In this document: piece by piece, positions 15,939 to 25,618 of the stretch
Layout of the letters: each line of letters begins with the position of its first letter
Position numbering within the stretch: the stretch's first letter is position 1
Origin: Novosphingobium sp. 18050
GTDB lineage: Bacteria > Pseudomonadota > Alphaproteobacteria > Sphingomonadales > Sphingomonadaceae
Length of the DNA: 64,000 nucleotides
Assembly (NCBI RefSeq): GCF_902706195.1
Contig: NZ_CACSJO010000002.1
Location: 124,001 to 188,000 of the forward strand
Direction of reading: 5' to 3'
Position numbers and translations under genes: made by a program
Notes under the pieces: model-generated
The model's database searches: none
The model's input: only the letters and a program-made list of their open reading frames with translations
What the model was told of the DNA's origin: nothing

Positions 15939-18900
15939 CTACTGCGCCGCCAGCAGTTCCTCGGCGGCGCCAAGGTCCACGCTGACGAGGCGGGAGATAC
16001 CTTTTTCCACCATGGTCACGCCGAACAGGCGGTGCATGCGGCTCATCGTCACGGCATTGTGGGTGACGACGAGGTAGCGCGTTTCGGTTTCGCGGGTCAT
16101 CGCTTCGAGGAGGTCGCAGAAGCGTTCGATGTTGGCGTCGTCGAGCGGGGCGTCGACTTCGTCCAGCACGCAGATCGGCGCGGGGTTGGTGAGGAACAGG
16201 CCGAAGATCAGCGCCACCGCCGTCAGGGCCTGTTCGCCGCCCGAAAGAAGGGTGAGTGATTGCAGCCGCTTGCCGGGAGGCTGCGCGTAGATTTCCAGTC
16301 CGGCCTCCAGCGGATCGTCCGAATCGACGAGCGCGAGGTGCGCTTGGCCGCCCTGGAACAGCTGCTGGAACAGGCGGCGGAAATGGCCGTCCACCGCCTC
16401 GAACGCAGCCCGCAGGCGCTCGCGGCCCTCGCGGTTGAGGTTGCCGATCGAGCCGCGCAGGCGGTTGACTGCCTCGGTCAGCTCGGCCTTTTCGGTGGCG
16501 CTGGTGCCTAGCTGGCCTTCCGCTTCGGCGAGTTCGTCGGCGGCGACGAGGTTGACCGGACCGATCCGCTCGCGCTCGGCGACGAGGCGGTCCATCGTCA
16601 TGTTTTCACCGTCGGCGCTGCCCACTTCCCCATACGCGAAGCCGAAGCGTTCGGGCAAAACCGGGGGCGGGCACTGGAAACGCTCGCCCGAGACGCGGGT
16701 CATTTCGACGCGGCGCGAATCCTCGTGCTCGGCGCGGGCGACCGCGCCGGCGCGGCCTTCGCGCGCAGCGGCGAGGGTTTCCTGCGCGGCTGAAAGCGCG
16801 GTGTCGGCCTTGCGCGCGGCATCAGTGGCAGCGGCGACGGCGGCTTCCGCCTTCGCCAGTTCTTCTGCAACGCGAGTGCGCACGGCCTCGCCCTGCTCGA
16901 TCTGCTGCATCAGCGAGGCGGGCTTGGCGGCGATAACGGCGCGTTCTGTCTCGATTTCCTCCAGCCGTCCCGCCATCTGCGCGAGGCGATTGGCGGCATC
17001 GCCGGAACGCGCCTGCCAACCGCGGATATCGCTGCGCTGGGCAGTGGTCCGTTCCTGCGCGACGGCAAGTGCCTGATCGTGCGCTGCCAGTGCGGCCATG
17101 GCGGCCTGCAGGGCGCTGCGGGCCTGAACGTTGCAGGTGCGCGCGGTTTCCAGTTCGGCGCGGCCAACTGCCGGGTCGGGCAGGGTAGCTAGTCTGGAAC
17201 TGGCGGAGGCGAGTTCGGCGGCGGCGGCCTGCTGCTGCTGAGCAAGGTCTGCAACAGCAGCGTCGAGTTCGGCGCGGCGCGCGCGCTGGCGATTACGGGC
17301 ATCCTCGGCCTGATCGACGGCGCGCAGGGCGCTGCGTTCGGCGTCGGCAGCGGTGGCGATAGCCCGTTCTGCGGCGATCAGTTGGGATGACAGCGCCGCC
17401 AGTTCCTGCCCCGCTGCGGTTTGCCGCGTCTCAGCGGCGGCGACGGCTTCGCGCAAGGGCGGAAGCTGGGTGTCGAGCTGGGCAAAGCGGTTTTCCGCCT
17501 CAAGCCGCGCGGCTTCGGCAGCGCCTTCGCCGCGCGCGACAAAGCCGTCCCAGCGCCGTAGCACGCCTGCTCGGGTGACCAGCCATTCGCCCGGCTTCAG
17601 GGCGCGCCCGTCATCCTCATCGGCGACGTGGACCAGTGCGAGGCGCGCGGCGAGTTCGTCCGGGCACTTGCCGACGTGGACGGCGAGGCTGTCCGCAACG
17701 GGGGCGGGCGGCGCGGCGCCGGTCCAGAAACGGCCGTCGGCACCTTTTACCAGACCCAGCGGTGCCTTGGCATCGCGGCCCAGCACGGCGGCAAGGGCGC
17801 GTTCGTAGCCCGGTGCGGCGCGCAGGGCGTCGATGGCCATGGGCAATCCATGCGCCGCCTTGGCGCCCTTGGCGCGGGCCTCGCGGTCGCGCAGCAGGGC
17901 GGTGTGTTCGCGCTCAATGCCGGTGAGGTCGGCGCGCGCTCCCGCCAGAGCCGAAGCGGCGGTGTCGCGCTCTGCCTGGAGGGCGGTTTTGCGCGCCTGC
18001 ATGTCGTCCAGCCCTTCGCGGGCCTTGCCGAGGGCGGCGTTCGCTTCGTCTGCCCGGGCCTTAGCGGCGGCGATCGCGGCGTCGAGATCAGCGGCGTCGG
18101 CTTGTGCGGCGATCTGCCCTTCGATGCGGGCGACATCCTGCTGGGCGCGGGCGCTGCGGCTGCGGGCCTGCGCGACTTCGGCCTCGGCGATGCGCCATTC
18201 GGCGTCGACGCCGGCCTGCCGGGCGGTGGCCTGCGCAAGGTCGAGTTCGGCGGCGCGCGAAGCCTGCTCGGCGCCGTCGAGGGTGTTGGCGAAGCGCGGG
18301 CGCATGGCATCGTCCGCCGCCAGTTGCTTTTCGCCCTCGGCCAGTTCGCGTTCGAGCCGGGCGAGGGCCTCGGCGGCGTCGCGGGTCAGGCGGTCGGCGT
18401 CGTGCCTGTCTTCTTCGAGCCGGGTGCGCTGGCGGTCGAGATCGGCGAGGCGCTGCTCGGCGGCTTCCAGTTGGCTGGTCAGCGTGGCCATGCGGTGGCC
18501 CTGTGCGCTGGCATCGTCGCGGCGGTCGGCAAGCTCGTCTCGGGTTTCCGCGAGGGTCAGGGCGGCCTTGGCCTGTTGGTTCTGTGCTTTCACGGCGAGG
18601 GCCTGTGCCATGCCGACGCGCGCTTCGGCGGCCTGCGCTTCCTTGCGGGCGGCTTCGGCGGCTTCGGCTGCATCGCGCCAGCGGGAGAAGACGAGGCGCG
18701 CTTCGGAGAGGCGGATCTGGTCGGTCAGCGCCTTGTAGCGTTCGGCGGCCTTGGCCTGCCGCCGCAAAGTCCCGACCTGCTTGTCGAGGCTGGCCATGAT
18801 GTCGTCGAGCCGGGCAAGGTTCGTCTCGGTGGCGCGCAGGCGCTGTTCGGCGTCCTTGCGGCGCACATGCAGGCCGGCGATCCCCGCAGCCTCTTCCAGC

Positions 18901-19376
18901 ATCGCGCGGCGTTCTGCTGGCTTGGCGGCGATGACGGCGGCGATACGGCCCTGGCTGACGAGCGCGGGGCTGTGTGCGCCGGTGGCGGCATCGGCGAAGG
19001 TCAGCGCCACGTCCTTGGCGCGCACATCGCGGCCATTGATGCGATAGGCGCTGCCGGCGCCGCGTTCGATCCGGCGTACGACTTCCAGTTCCTCACGCGT
19101 GCCGTCGGCGCGCGCGGCGGTCTCGGCGCGCAGGACCACTTCGGCGAATGAGCGCGGCGGGCGCTTGTCGGTGCCGGCGAAGATCACGTCTTCCATGCCG
19201 CCGCCGCGCATCGACTTGGGCGAGCTTTCGCCCATGACCCAGCGGATCGCTTCGAGGAGGTTGGACTTGCCGCAGCCGTTGGGGCCGACGACGCCCGTCA
19301 GCCCCGGCTCGATGCGTAGTTCGGCCGGCTCGACGAAGCTCTTGAATCCGCTGAGCTTGAGCCGGTGGATGCGCAT
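15939..19376 (-). CDS. smc: Chromosome segregation protein SMC
   Basis: The 1145-residue ATPase compacts and segregates chromosomes as the core of the SMC-ScpAB complex. The N-terminal head has the Walker A segment GPNGCGKSNLLEAIRWVMGE near residue 31. Two long Ala/Glu/Arg-rich coiled coils flank a hinge near 500-620. The C-terminal head contains the signature LSGGEQALTAVALIF and the Walker B region CVLDEVDAPLD. The length is normal for bacterial SMC. It sits downstream of two DsbA-like genes on the same strand, a conserved alphaproteobacterial arrangement. Confidence 0.95.
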   Translation of the reverse strand: MRIHRLKLSGFKSFVEPAELRIEPGLTGVVGPNGCGKSNLLEAIRWVMGESSPKSMRGGGMEDVIFAGTDKRPPRSFAEVVLRAETAARADGTREELEVVRRIERGAGSAYRINGRDVRAKDVALTFADAATGAHSPALVSQGRIAAVIAAKPAERRAMLEEAAGIAGLHVRRKDAEQRLRATETNLARLDDIMASLDKQVGTLRRQAKAAERYKALTDQIRLSEARLVFSRWRDAAEAAEAARKEAQAAEARVGMAQALAVKAQNQQAKAALTLAETRDELADRRDDASAQGHRMATLTSQLEAAEQRLADLDRQRTRLEEDRHDADRLTRDAAEALARLERELAEGEKQLAADDAMRPRFANTLDGAEQASRAAELDLAQATARQAGVDAEWRIAEAEVAQARSRSARAQQDVARIEGQIAAQADAADLDAAIAAAKARADEANAALGKAREGLDDMQARKTALQAERDTAASALAGARADLTGIEREHTALLRDREARAKGAKAAHGLPMAIDALRAAPGYERALAAVLGRDAKAPLGLVKGADGRFWTGAAPPAPVADSLAVHVGKCPDELAARLALVHVADEDDGRALKPGEWLVTRAGVLRRWDGFVARGEGAAEAARLEAENRFAQLDTQLPPLREAVAAAETRQTAAGQELAALSSQLIAAERAIATAADAERSALRAVDQAEDARNRQRARRAELDAAVADLAQQQQAAAAELASASSRLATLPDPAVGRAELETARTCNVQARSALQAAMAALAAHDQALAVAQERTTAQRSDIRGWQARSGDAANRLAQMAGRLEEIETERAVIAAKPASLMQQIEQGEAVRTRVAEELAKAEAAVAAATDAARKADTALSAAQETLAAAREGRAGAVARAEHEDSRRVEMTRVSGERFQCPPPVLPERFGFAYGEVGSADGENMTMDRLVAERERIGPVNLVAADELAEAEGQLGTSATEKAELTEAVNRLRGSIGNLNREGRERLRAAFEAVDGHFRRLFQQLFQGGQAHLALVDSDDPLEAGLEIYAQPPGKRLQSLTLLSGGEQALTAVALIFGLFLTNPAPICVLDEVDAPLDDANIERFCDLLEAMTRETETRYLVVTHNAVTMSRMHRLFGVTMVEKGISRLVSVDLGAAEELLAAQ

Positions 19377-19402
19377 CGAGTTATTACCGTTGGGACATCA
19401 GA

Positions 19403-20161
19403 TCAGCGAGCGCCGGCCTGCTGCAGCTTGGGTTCGATTTCAGCCCAGGACCCCGAGCCGACCGAATTGCCGTTGATGATGAAGCTGGGCGTGCCGGTGA
19501 TGTTGAACTGCTCCGAGGCCTTCTGCGTCTGGTCGGCGAGTGCCTTTGCCTTGGCGGTATCGCTGACGCAGGCATTGCCCTGATCGCGGGCGATACCGCG
19601 TGAGGCGAAGAACTCGTTCATACCCGAGATTTCGGCGACGGCGGCGATCTGCTGTTCCTTGGGCAGGGCATCGAGCGCGGCCAGCTTGGCCTTGTCGGCG
19701 TTCTGCATGTTCTCGAACATCTTGGGCTGCCAGGCCCAGAACTGCTCGCTCAGCGGGATCACCGCTTCGGTCGTGCCGCAGGTCGCCAGCAACGATGCGG
19801 GAATGTCGAAGACGTTGAGCATGAAGTAACGCATCTCGTAGCTCACGCGGCCGCTGGCGACGTAGTCGTCGCGCAGCTTGTCGAAGCTTTCCTTCGCGAA
19901 TTCGGCGCAGTGCGAGCAGCTGAGCGCGCCATATTCGATCAGCTTGATCGGAGCCTCGGGGTTGCCCATGCGGTAGCCGCCCTCGGGGGTCTTTTCGATC
20001 ATGTCGGCCCAGGCCTTGCCGGCGGGCGGGGCGACCCTGGCGATCGGTTCGCCCGAGGGGCCGGCTGCGGGATCTTCCTTCTTGCCGCAGGCCGCAAGGC
20101 CGAGCGCGAGCGGAGCGACAAGCAGACCGAGGGCGATCTGGCGGAAACGGTTGCGGATCAT
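19403..20161 (-). CDS. DsbA-family thioredoxin-fold lipoprotein
   Basis: The 252-residue protein has a lipobox ending at Cys25 (GLAAC), so it should be membrane-anchored, followed by a DsbA-like thioredoxin domain with the redox motif Cys82-Ser-His-Cys85 in YGALSCSHCAEF. The cis-Pro region is in ITGTPSFIINGN. It probably catalyses disulfide exchange in the periplasm. Together with the next gene it forms a paralogous pair upstream of smc; the stop is 26 bases from the smc start. Confidence 0.85.
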   Translation of the reverse strand: MIRNRFRQIALGLLVAPLALGLAACGKKEDPAAGPSGEPIARVAPPAGKAWADMIEKTPEGGYRMGNPEAPIKLIEYGALSCSHCAEFAKESFDKLRDDYVASGRVSYEMRYFMLNVFDIPASLLATCGTTEAVIPLSEQFWAWQPKMFENMQNADKAKLAALDALPKEQQIAAVAEISGMNEFFASRGIARDQGNACVSDTAKAKALADQTQKASEQFNITGTPSFIINGNSVGSGSWAEIEPKLQQAGAR

Positions 20162-20276
20162 CGGGGCGAATCCTTAAGTATGCACTTGGGACGGAGCTAG
20201 CCCATGGAGAGGGCGAAAACAAAGCTCGGGGCGCGGCTGCGGCGGAATGTCTCCACAGCTGCGGCGCCCGAAGGGA

Positions 20277-21017
20277 TCAGATGTTGCCGGCGCGCTGCTC
20301 GGCCAGCTTCGCGGTGAGCGCCTTGGAGACGCCAGCCCAGTCGTGGGCTTCCAGCATCTCGCCGTTGATCGAGAAGCTGGGCGTTCCCTGAAGACCGAGC
20401 GCCTCGACTTCGGATTGCTGCTTGCGCAGCTTGTCGAGCATGGGCTTGTCGGCCAGGCAGGCGTCGGTCTGGGCGCGGCCGATGCCCCAACTTTCCATCT
20501 TGGCGTAGAAGCCCAGGTCGCTGGCGATGGCGCGCATCCGGGGCGTCAGCTCGCCCTGATACCAGCGGGCCTGCTGCTCGCGGTTCATGGACTCAACCTT
20601 GGCGAGCCAGGTTTCCTGAGTGGCGAAAAAGGCGTTGTTGCGCACGAAAAAACGCTTGGGATCGCCGCAGTTGGTGAGCATCGCCACTGTCAGGTCGATC
20701 GGGTTGCGCAGGAAGTTGGTGACGGTCACCGAGACCTGGCCCTTGGGCACCAGCGTCAGGCGCAGGACCGGGTCCGATTCCTTGTGATAGTGCGCGCAGT
20801 GCGGGCAAGTGTAGCTGACATATTCGATCAGCCTCACCGGCGCGTCGGGGTTGCCGAAACGGTGGCTGCCGTCGTCCGTCGCAACGACCTGACCGGCCCA
20901 GTTGGCGCCGGAGGAACCTGTGGCCGCGGGCTTCCTGGGAGCGGCGGCGACGCTCAGCGCGGCGCAGGCCGCAAGAGCGGTGAAACGAAGGGCGGTCTTC
21001 ATTCTGGGGGAGCGCAT
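20277..21017 (-). CDS. DsbA-family thioredoxin-fold periplasmic protein
   Basis: The 246-residue product has a Sec signal peptide (ALRFTALAACAALSVAAA) and a DsbA-like domain with the motif CPHC in VSYTCPHCAHYHKES and the cis-Pro segment LQGTPSFSINGE. The Cys-Pro-His-Cys active site is that of classical DsbA, whereas its neighbour has CSHC, suggesting different redox potentials. Among the three ATGs at 21038, 21017 and 21002 I chose 21017, which has an AGGAAG site six bases upstream. Confidence 0.85.
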   Translation of the reverse strand: MRSPRMKTALRFTALAACAALSVAAAPRKPAATGSSGANWAGQVVATDDGSHRFGNPDAPVRLIEYVSYTCPHCAHYHKESDPVLRLTLVPKGQVSVTVTNFLRNPIDLTVAMLTNCGDPKRFFVRNNAFFATQETWLAKVESMNREQQARWYQGELTPRMRAIASDLGFYAKMESWGIGRAQTDACLADKPMLDKLRKQQSEVEALGLQGTPSFSINGEMLEAHDWAGVSKALTAKLAEQRAGNI

Positions 21018-21040
21018 CACTGGTCTTCCTGCCGTCACTG

Positions 21041-21595
21041 TTAGTTCTGGTCGCTCTTGGCTTCGATGCTGCGTGCCAGCGATTCGAGTACCGCGCGAAG
21101 TTCGGGATCGCCGATGTCTCGCAGCGATTCGCCCAGTTCGAACGGCACCGGTTTCAGCGAAGGCGCGGCGGCGATGCGTGGCTGGGTGGAGACCGGCGGC
21201 TTAACCTCGCCTTGCCGGATTTTCACGCGGGCTACGGCGTTGTAGCCGAAGAAGCGGTTCACCCGCTCGACGATCTCGGGAATGACGTGCTGGATCATCG
21301 GCGCATGGGCGGCCACGACGACCAGCTGGAGGATGCCGTCGCTCTTCTCGCCGGGGGGGAAACGGATCGATTCCGGCGAGCAGACGCGGGCATGGCGGGC
21401 GCCGACGATCTCGGGCCAGCGCGATACCACGCTGGATTGCACGAAGCCGAAGCGGCGAAAGGCGGTGCGCCCCACTTCCGGCATCAGGTCGGAGATCGCG
21501 CGGGCCTGGCCGCCGCGCGGGCGCTCATAAAGCTTCAGGCCCGGCTTCGATGCCTTGCCCTTTTTGTCTGATTGTTTGCCGGGATTGCTTTCCAT
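21041..21595 (-). CDS. DUF721 (DciA-like) protein
   Basis: The 184-residue protein has a basic N-terminus and the DUF721 core: FRRFGFVQSSVVSRWPEIVG and LQLVVVAAHAPMIQHVIPEIVERVNRFFGYNAVARVKIRQ. Members of this family include DciA, which helps load the replicative helicase DnaB in bacteria lacking DnaC; whether this protein does so is inferred. It is divergent from mutY with a 29-base gap and lies 23 bases upstream of the DsbA-like gene. Confidence 0.82.
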   Translation of the reverse strand: MESNPGKQSDKKGKASKPGLKLYERPRGGQARAISDLMPEVGRTAFRRFGFVQSSVVSRWPEIVGARHARVCSPESIRFPPGEKSDGILQLVVVAAHAPMIQHVIPEIVERVNRFFGYNAVARVKIRQGEVKPPVSTQPRIAAAPSLKPVPFELGESLRDIGDPELRAVLESLARSIEAKSDQN

Positions 21596-21624
21596 TACCG
21601 CCGCTCCAATGCCATAGCGGGCGC

Positions 21625-22701
21625 ATGGACGCCAGTTCGGATACCACAGGTACGACGAGGATCGCGCAGGACCTGCTGGGTTGGTACGACACCCATGGCC
21701 GCGACCTGCCCTGGCGCGCGCGTCCGGGGAGCCCGGCGCCCGATCCTTATCGCGTATGGCTTTCCGAGGTGATGCTCCAGCAGACCACGGTGGGCGCGGT
21801 GAAGGCCTACTTTGCCGCTTTCACGGCGCGTTGGCCGACCGTCATGGCGCTGGCCGCAGCGCCGGACGAGGATGTCATGGCGGCATGGGCGGGCCTTGGC
21901 TACTACGCCCGCGCCCGCAACCTGCTGGCCTGCGCCCGCGAAGTGGCGGCGCGGGGCGGGCAGTTTCCCGATACCGAGGATGGCCTTCGCGCGCTGCCGG
22001 GGCTGGGCGCCTATACTGCCGCTGCCGTCGCCGCGATCGCTTTCGAGCGGCGCGCGGTGGTGGTGGACGCCAATGTCGAGCGGGTCGTCTCGCGGCTGTT
22101 CGCGATCGACACGCCGCTGCCCGGATCACGGCCGCTGATCCGTGAATATGCCGATGTCATCACGCCCGACCTGCGTTCCGGCGACTTTGCGCAGGCGATG
22201 ATGGACCTTGGCAGCGGCGTCTGCACATCGCGCAGCCCGCGTTGCCTGCTCTGCCCGTTGTCGGCCGGATGTGCCGGCCGGGCGAGCGGCGAGCCGGAAC
22301 GTCTGCCGGTCAAGGCGGCGAAGAAGGCCAAGCCGACGCGCAAGGGCCGCGCCTTCTGGATCGAGCGTGATGCCGGGGGCGAGGCGCAGGTCTGGCTGGT
22401 GCGCCGCGCCGACACGGGAATGCTCGGCGGAATGCGTGCGCTCCCCGACGATGGCTGGGCCGCCCGCGCTGATGGCTGCGGCGAGGGGCCGGCGCCCGGA
22501 CCGTGGGAAAACGCGGGTAAGGTCGATCACGTTTTTACGCATTTCTCCCTGGAATTGAGCCTCGCGGTCTATCTCGGCAACCGCTTCGAGGGCACCGATG
22601 GCGAGTGGTGGCCGCTGGATCGGCTGGCCGAGGCGGGGTTGCCGACGCTTTTTGCCAAGGCGGCGCGTCTCGCCCTTGCTGCCGAAAGGCAGGACGCTTG
22701 A
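21625..22701 (+). CDS. mutY: A/G-specific adenine glycosylase
   Basis: The 358-residue repair enzyme removes adenine mispaired with 8-oxoguanine. It has the catalytic Glu region SEVMLQQTTV, the helix-hairpin-helix LPGLGAYTAAAVAAIAF, the catalytic Asp in VVVDANVERVVSRLF, and the [4Fe-4S] cluster cysteines in CTSRSPRCLLCPLSAGC (CX6CX2CX5C). A C-terminal NUDIX-like 8-oxoG recognition domain follows (VWLVRRADTGMLGGM, VDHVFTHFSLELSLAV). I used the ATG at 21625. Confidence 0.95.
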   Translation: MDASSDTTGTTRIAQDLLGWYDTHGRDLPWRARPGSPAPDPYRVWLSEVMLQQTTVGAVKAYFAAFTARWPTVMALAAAPDEDVMAAWAGLGYYARARNLLACAREVAARGGQFPDTEDGLRALPGLGAYTAAAVAAIAFERRAVVVDANVERVVSRLFAIDTPLPGSRPLIREYADVITPDLRSGDFAQAMMDLGSGVCTSRSPRCLLCPLSAGCAGRASGEPERLPVKAAKKAKPTRKGRAFWIERDAGGEAQVWLVRRADTGMLGGMRALPDDGWAARADGCGEGPAPGPWENAGKVDHVFTHFSLELSLAVYLGNRFEGTDGEWWPLDRLAEAGLPTLFAKAARLALAAERQDA

Positions 22702-22721
22702 TTCGCGCTCTCGACGCGGCG

Positions 22722-23999
22722 ATGGACCGGCGCGCGCTGCTGGGCATGGCGGCCGCCGCCGGGCTGGGCGCGGCGCTGATGCCGAAGCTGGCCTGGGCCG
22801 CCGCGCAGCCGGAACTGCTCCCGAAAGTCCGCGCCTTGGTCGAACGCTGGACGGGGCCGGGCAAGTTTCCCGGGATGGTGGCCTCGCTGGGCCTGCCGGG
22901 ACGGGAGCCGGAATTCGTGGCTCGCGGGTCGGAGGGGTTTAACGACCCCGACCCGGTGACGCCCGACAGCCTGTTCCGCATCTATTCGATGACCAAGCCG
23001 GTCACCGCGATGGCGGCGATGCAGCTGATCGTGCAGGGCCGCCTCGGCCTGGACCAGCCGCTGCATGAAATTCTGCCGAAGTTCCGCACGATGCAGGTGC
23101 AAGACACGTATGACGGTTCGCTCACCGCGCTTCACCCTGCGGCCCGGCCCATCACGATGCGGCACCTGATGACTCACACTTCGGGGCTGGGCTATACCAT
23201 CGTCCAGCAAGGGCCGATCCGGGCGCTGATGACGGCCAAGGGCCTCGTGCCCGGCCAGATCAGCCGGCTGACTGCGCCGGGGCTGGACTGGGGTACGCCG
23301 GTCAAGGGGCTGGAGCACTTTGCCGACCGTCTTGCCGAAGTGCCGCTGGTAGCCGATCCCGGCACGCGGTGGAGCTACTCGGTGGGCCTCGACCTGATGG
23401 GCCGGGTGATCGAGGTGGTGACCGGTCGCCCCTTCGACGCCTATCTCCACGAAACGATCTTCGCGCCCGCCGGAATGACCAGCACCTGGTTTCAGGTGCC
23501 CGCCAGCGAGGCGCACCGGCTGACCACCAATTACGTCGCGATCGGCGAAGTGCTGGCCCCGATCGATGAGGGTGCCACTTCGATCTTCCTCGACAAGCCG
23601 GCGTTTCCCTTCGGCGGCGCCGGACTAGTCAGCAGCCCGCGCGATTACGATCGCTTCCTGCGCCTGCTCGCCCAGTTCGGTACGATCGAGGGGGAGCGCG
23701 TGCTGGGCGAAAGCGCGATACGTATCGGCACCTCGGACCTGCTGCCGCCCGGCCTCAGCGTACCCGCAGCCTTTGGTGGTCCTTCCGGCTTCGGCGCAGG
23801 CGGCCGCGTCGGCAAGGGCGCGGAGGCCGGGATATATGGCTGGTCGGGCGCAGCGGGGACTGTCGGCATGGTCGATATGGTGCACGGCCTGCGCTCACAG
23901 ATTTTTGTCCAGTTCATGCCCCCCGACGCGCTCGACCTGCTGCCGGAGTTTCAGGCCGCGCTGAAGGCCGACGTTCTTGCGATCCTGGAGACCCGCTGA
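22722..23999 (+). CDS. Serine hydrolase, beta-lactamase (class C-like) fold
   Basis: The 425-residue product has an N-terminal export signal containing an Arg pair (MDRRALLGMAAAAGLGAALM), compatible with Tat or Sec export. The nucleophile motif Ser-x-x-Lys is in RIYSMTKPVTAMAAMQL, the Tyr motif in RWSYSVGLDLMGRVIE, and YGWSGAAGT is near the C-terminal HxG-like position. Relatives include esterases, D-peptidases and class C beta-lactamases; I cannot pick one. A TTG at 22698 with an AGGA site, overlapping the mutY stop, is an alternative start. It lies in a likely operon with mutY and nudC. Confidence 0.82.
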   Translation: MDRRALLGMAAAAGLGAALMPKLAWAAAQPELLPKVRALVERWTGPGKFPGMVASLGLPGREPEFVARGSEGFNDPDPVTPDSLFRIYSMTKPVTAMAAMQLIVQGRLGLDQPLHEILPKFRTMQVQDTYDGSLTALHPAARPITMRHLMTHTSGLGYTIVQQGPIRALMTAKGLVPGQISRLTAPGLDWGTPVKGLEHFADRLAEVPLVADPGTRWSYSVGLDLMGRVIEVVTGRPFDAYLHETIFAPAGMTSTWFQVPASEAHRLTTNYVAIGEVLAPIDEGATSIFLDKPAFPFGGAGLVSSPRDYDRFLRLLAQFGTIEGERVLGESAIRIGTSDLLPPGLSVPAAFGGPSGFGAGGRVGKGAEAGIYGWSGAAGTVGMVDMVHGLRSQIFVQFMPPDALDLLPEFQAALKADVLAILETR

Positions 24000-24000
24000 C

Positions 24001-24906
24001 GTGCTTCGCACCGCTTCTGACCCGATAGCCTTCGCCGGCTCGAACATCGACCGCGCCGATCACATCCGCGGCGATCCCGATGCCATAGCCGGTCTGATGA
24101 ACGCCCGTGGCCGCCTCCTGAAGCTGGACGGGCTTGACCCGGTGCTGACCCCGGAAGGCAGCCTCGTCTGGGGCAGTCTCGCCGACGCGGGGCCAGAGAG
24201 TGAACTGGTTTTCCTCGGCCTGGACGATGCCCAGCGCGGCTGCTTCGCCGAGGTCGTGCCCGTCGATCCGGGTGCCAGCCCTCACGCCGGTCCTGCCAGC
24301 TGGAACGCGATGAACGTGCTCGAAGCCGCCGAACTGGCGGCTTACGGCGGCGCCCGCGCTCTGGTCGGCTGGCATGTACGGCACCGGTTCTGCGCGGTCT
24401 GCGGCCAGCCCACGGTCATCGCCAAGGGCGGCTGGCAGCGCAACTGCACCAGTTGCACGGCAGAGCATTTTCCCCGCGTCGATCCGGTGACGATCATGTC
24501 GGTGGAGCATGACGGCAAGCTGTTGCTGGGCCGTCAGCCGCGCTTCCCGGCGGGGCGCTACTCCGCACTGGCCGGTTTCGTCGAACCCGGCGAGACGATC
24601 GAGGAAGCCGTAGCGCGGGAAACGTTCGAGGAAGCCGGGGTGCGGGTCCGCGATGTCACCTATGTCGCCAGCCAGCCCTGGCCGTTCCCGTCTTCGCTGA
24701 TGATCGGCTGCCATGCCTTTGCGGACGATCCGGCGATCACCATCGACGTCACCGAACTGGAGGACGCCCGCTGGTTCACCCGCGCCGAAGTGGTCGACGC
24801 GCTGGAGGCCACCGCAGTCGGTGAAAGCGGCCGGGCATTCTGGGCGCCGCCGAAATATGCGGTCGCCCATGTGCTGCTGCAATGGTGGGTAGACCGGGCG
24901 GTTTAG
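24001..24906 (+). CDS. nudC: NAD(+) diphosphatase NudC
   Basis: The 301-residue enzyme hydrolyses NAD(H) to NMN and AMP and can remove NAD caps from RNA. It has a four-Cys zinc site (CAVCG...CTSC around 132-155), the Nudix box GFVEPGETIEEAVARETFEE extending to AGV, and the diagnostic SQPWPFPSSLM downstream. The GTG start at 24001 follows the previous stop by one base. Length and order of motifs match NudC. Confidence 0.93.
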   Translation: MLRTASDPIAFAGSNIDRADHIRGDPDAIAGLMNARGRLLKLDGLDPVLTPEGSLVWGSLADAGPESELVFLGLDDAQRGCFAEVVPVDPGASPHAGPASWNAMNVLEAAELAAYGGARALVGWHVRHRFCAVCGQPTVIAKGGWQRNCTSCTAEHFPRVDPVTIMSVEHDGKLLLGRQPRFPAGRYSALAGFVEPGETIEEAVARETFEEAGVRVRDVTYVASQPWPFPSSLMIGCHAFADDPAITIDVTELEDARWFTRAEVVDALEATAVGESGRAFWAPPKYAVAHVLLQWWVDRAV

Positions 24907-25017
24907 GTGACGATGCCGGTTTGTTGATGAAGTACATGCGCGCGGGGCCTTTCATGCTGTGGAGGTATCAACGATGGAAAGAGCCGGCGGGAGGATGACA
25001 GGCGGCGGCGATGTAGG

Positions 25018-25046
25018 AAAGCCTTCGGGCCCGCGGGCCGCCTTTT
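25018..25046. terminator. Bidirectional terminator between nudC and the DUF1489 gene
   Basis: The palindrome GGCCCGCGGGCC (25028-25039) is followed by TTTT on the plus strand and preceded by AAAG on the other side, suiting termination of both convergent genes. The stretch 24907-25017 shows no gene. Confidence 0.6.
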
Positions 25047-25446
25047 ACATCAGTCCCAGCTTCATCAGTTCGCGCGCCAGTTTGGGCGGCATCGTGTCGC
25101 CCGCGCTTTCGCCCTCGGCGAGGTCGCGCGGGGCGTCCTCGTCCTTGAGGTAGCGCCAGCCCTGATGGGCGCGCTTGGGCTTGGTCACTACCGGGATGAG
25201 CCTGGGTTCGAGCCGGATGTGCCAGCGCCCGTCGCTTTCCCGCTGTTCGAAGCCCAAGATTGGCGAACGGCCGATCAGCGCATGCTCGAAGATCCAGTAG
25301 AGCGAGCCGCCGATCATCTCCGCATGGCGCGTGGGCAGGTAGCGCGTGGTCATCAGCGCCTCGCCCCCGGCATGGCTTTCCAGCCAGGCGCGGAGGGAGG
25401 CGGGGCTCTCTGCGGAATAGGCGATCTTGGTCATGTGCAGCGGCAT
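25045..25446 (-). CDS. DUF1489 family protein
   Basis: The 133-residue protein contains the features of DUF1489: WLESHAGGEALMTTRYLPTR, GGSLYWIFEHALIGRSPILG, IRLEPRLIPVVTKPKRAHQGWRYL and a C-terminal PPKLARELMKLGL. The family is restricted largely to alphaproteobacteria and has no known function. I chose ATG 25446 (MPLHMTKIAY); the next Met is four residues later. Confidence 0.8.
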   Translation of the reverse strand: MPLHMTKIAYSAESPASLRAWLESHAGGEALMTTRYLPTRHAEMIGGSLYWIFEHALIGRSPILGFEQRESDGRWHIRLEPRLIPVVTKPKRAHQGWRYLKDEDAPRDLAEGESAGDTMPPKLARELMKLGLM

Positions 25447-25618
25447 ACCCGCCAAGATAGGGAGGCGCTGCATGGGGCGAAAGGAGAATTGCCCAAACGA
25501 CCTGACAAATTCAAGCTGATGATTGTCCGCTATCAGGCAGCGTTTCTGCGAGGCGAAGTGACCGAAAGGGGTGGAAGGGGACAGGCAGCTTTTGCTCCGC
25601 GATCGAGGGAAGCCGACC

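Noticed and set aside
17628..19151. A plus-strand open frame of 507 codons inside smc
   Set aside because: Opposite strand to a confident smc gene; Gly/Ala/Phe-rich composition with no family match.
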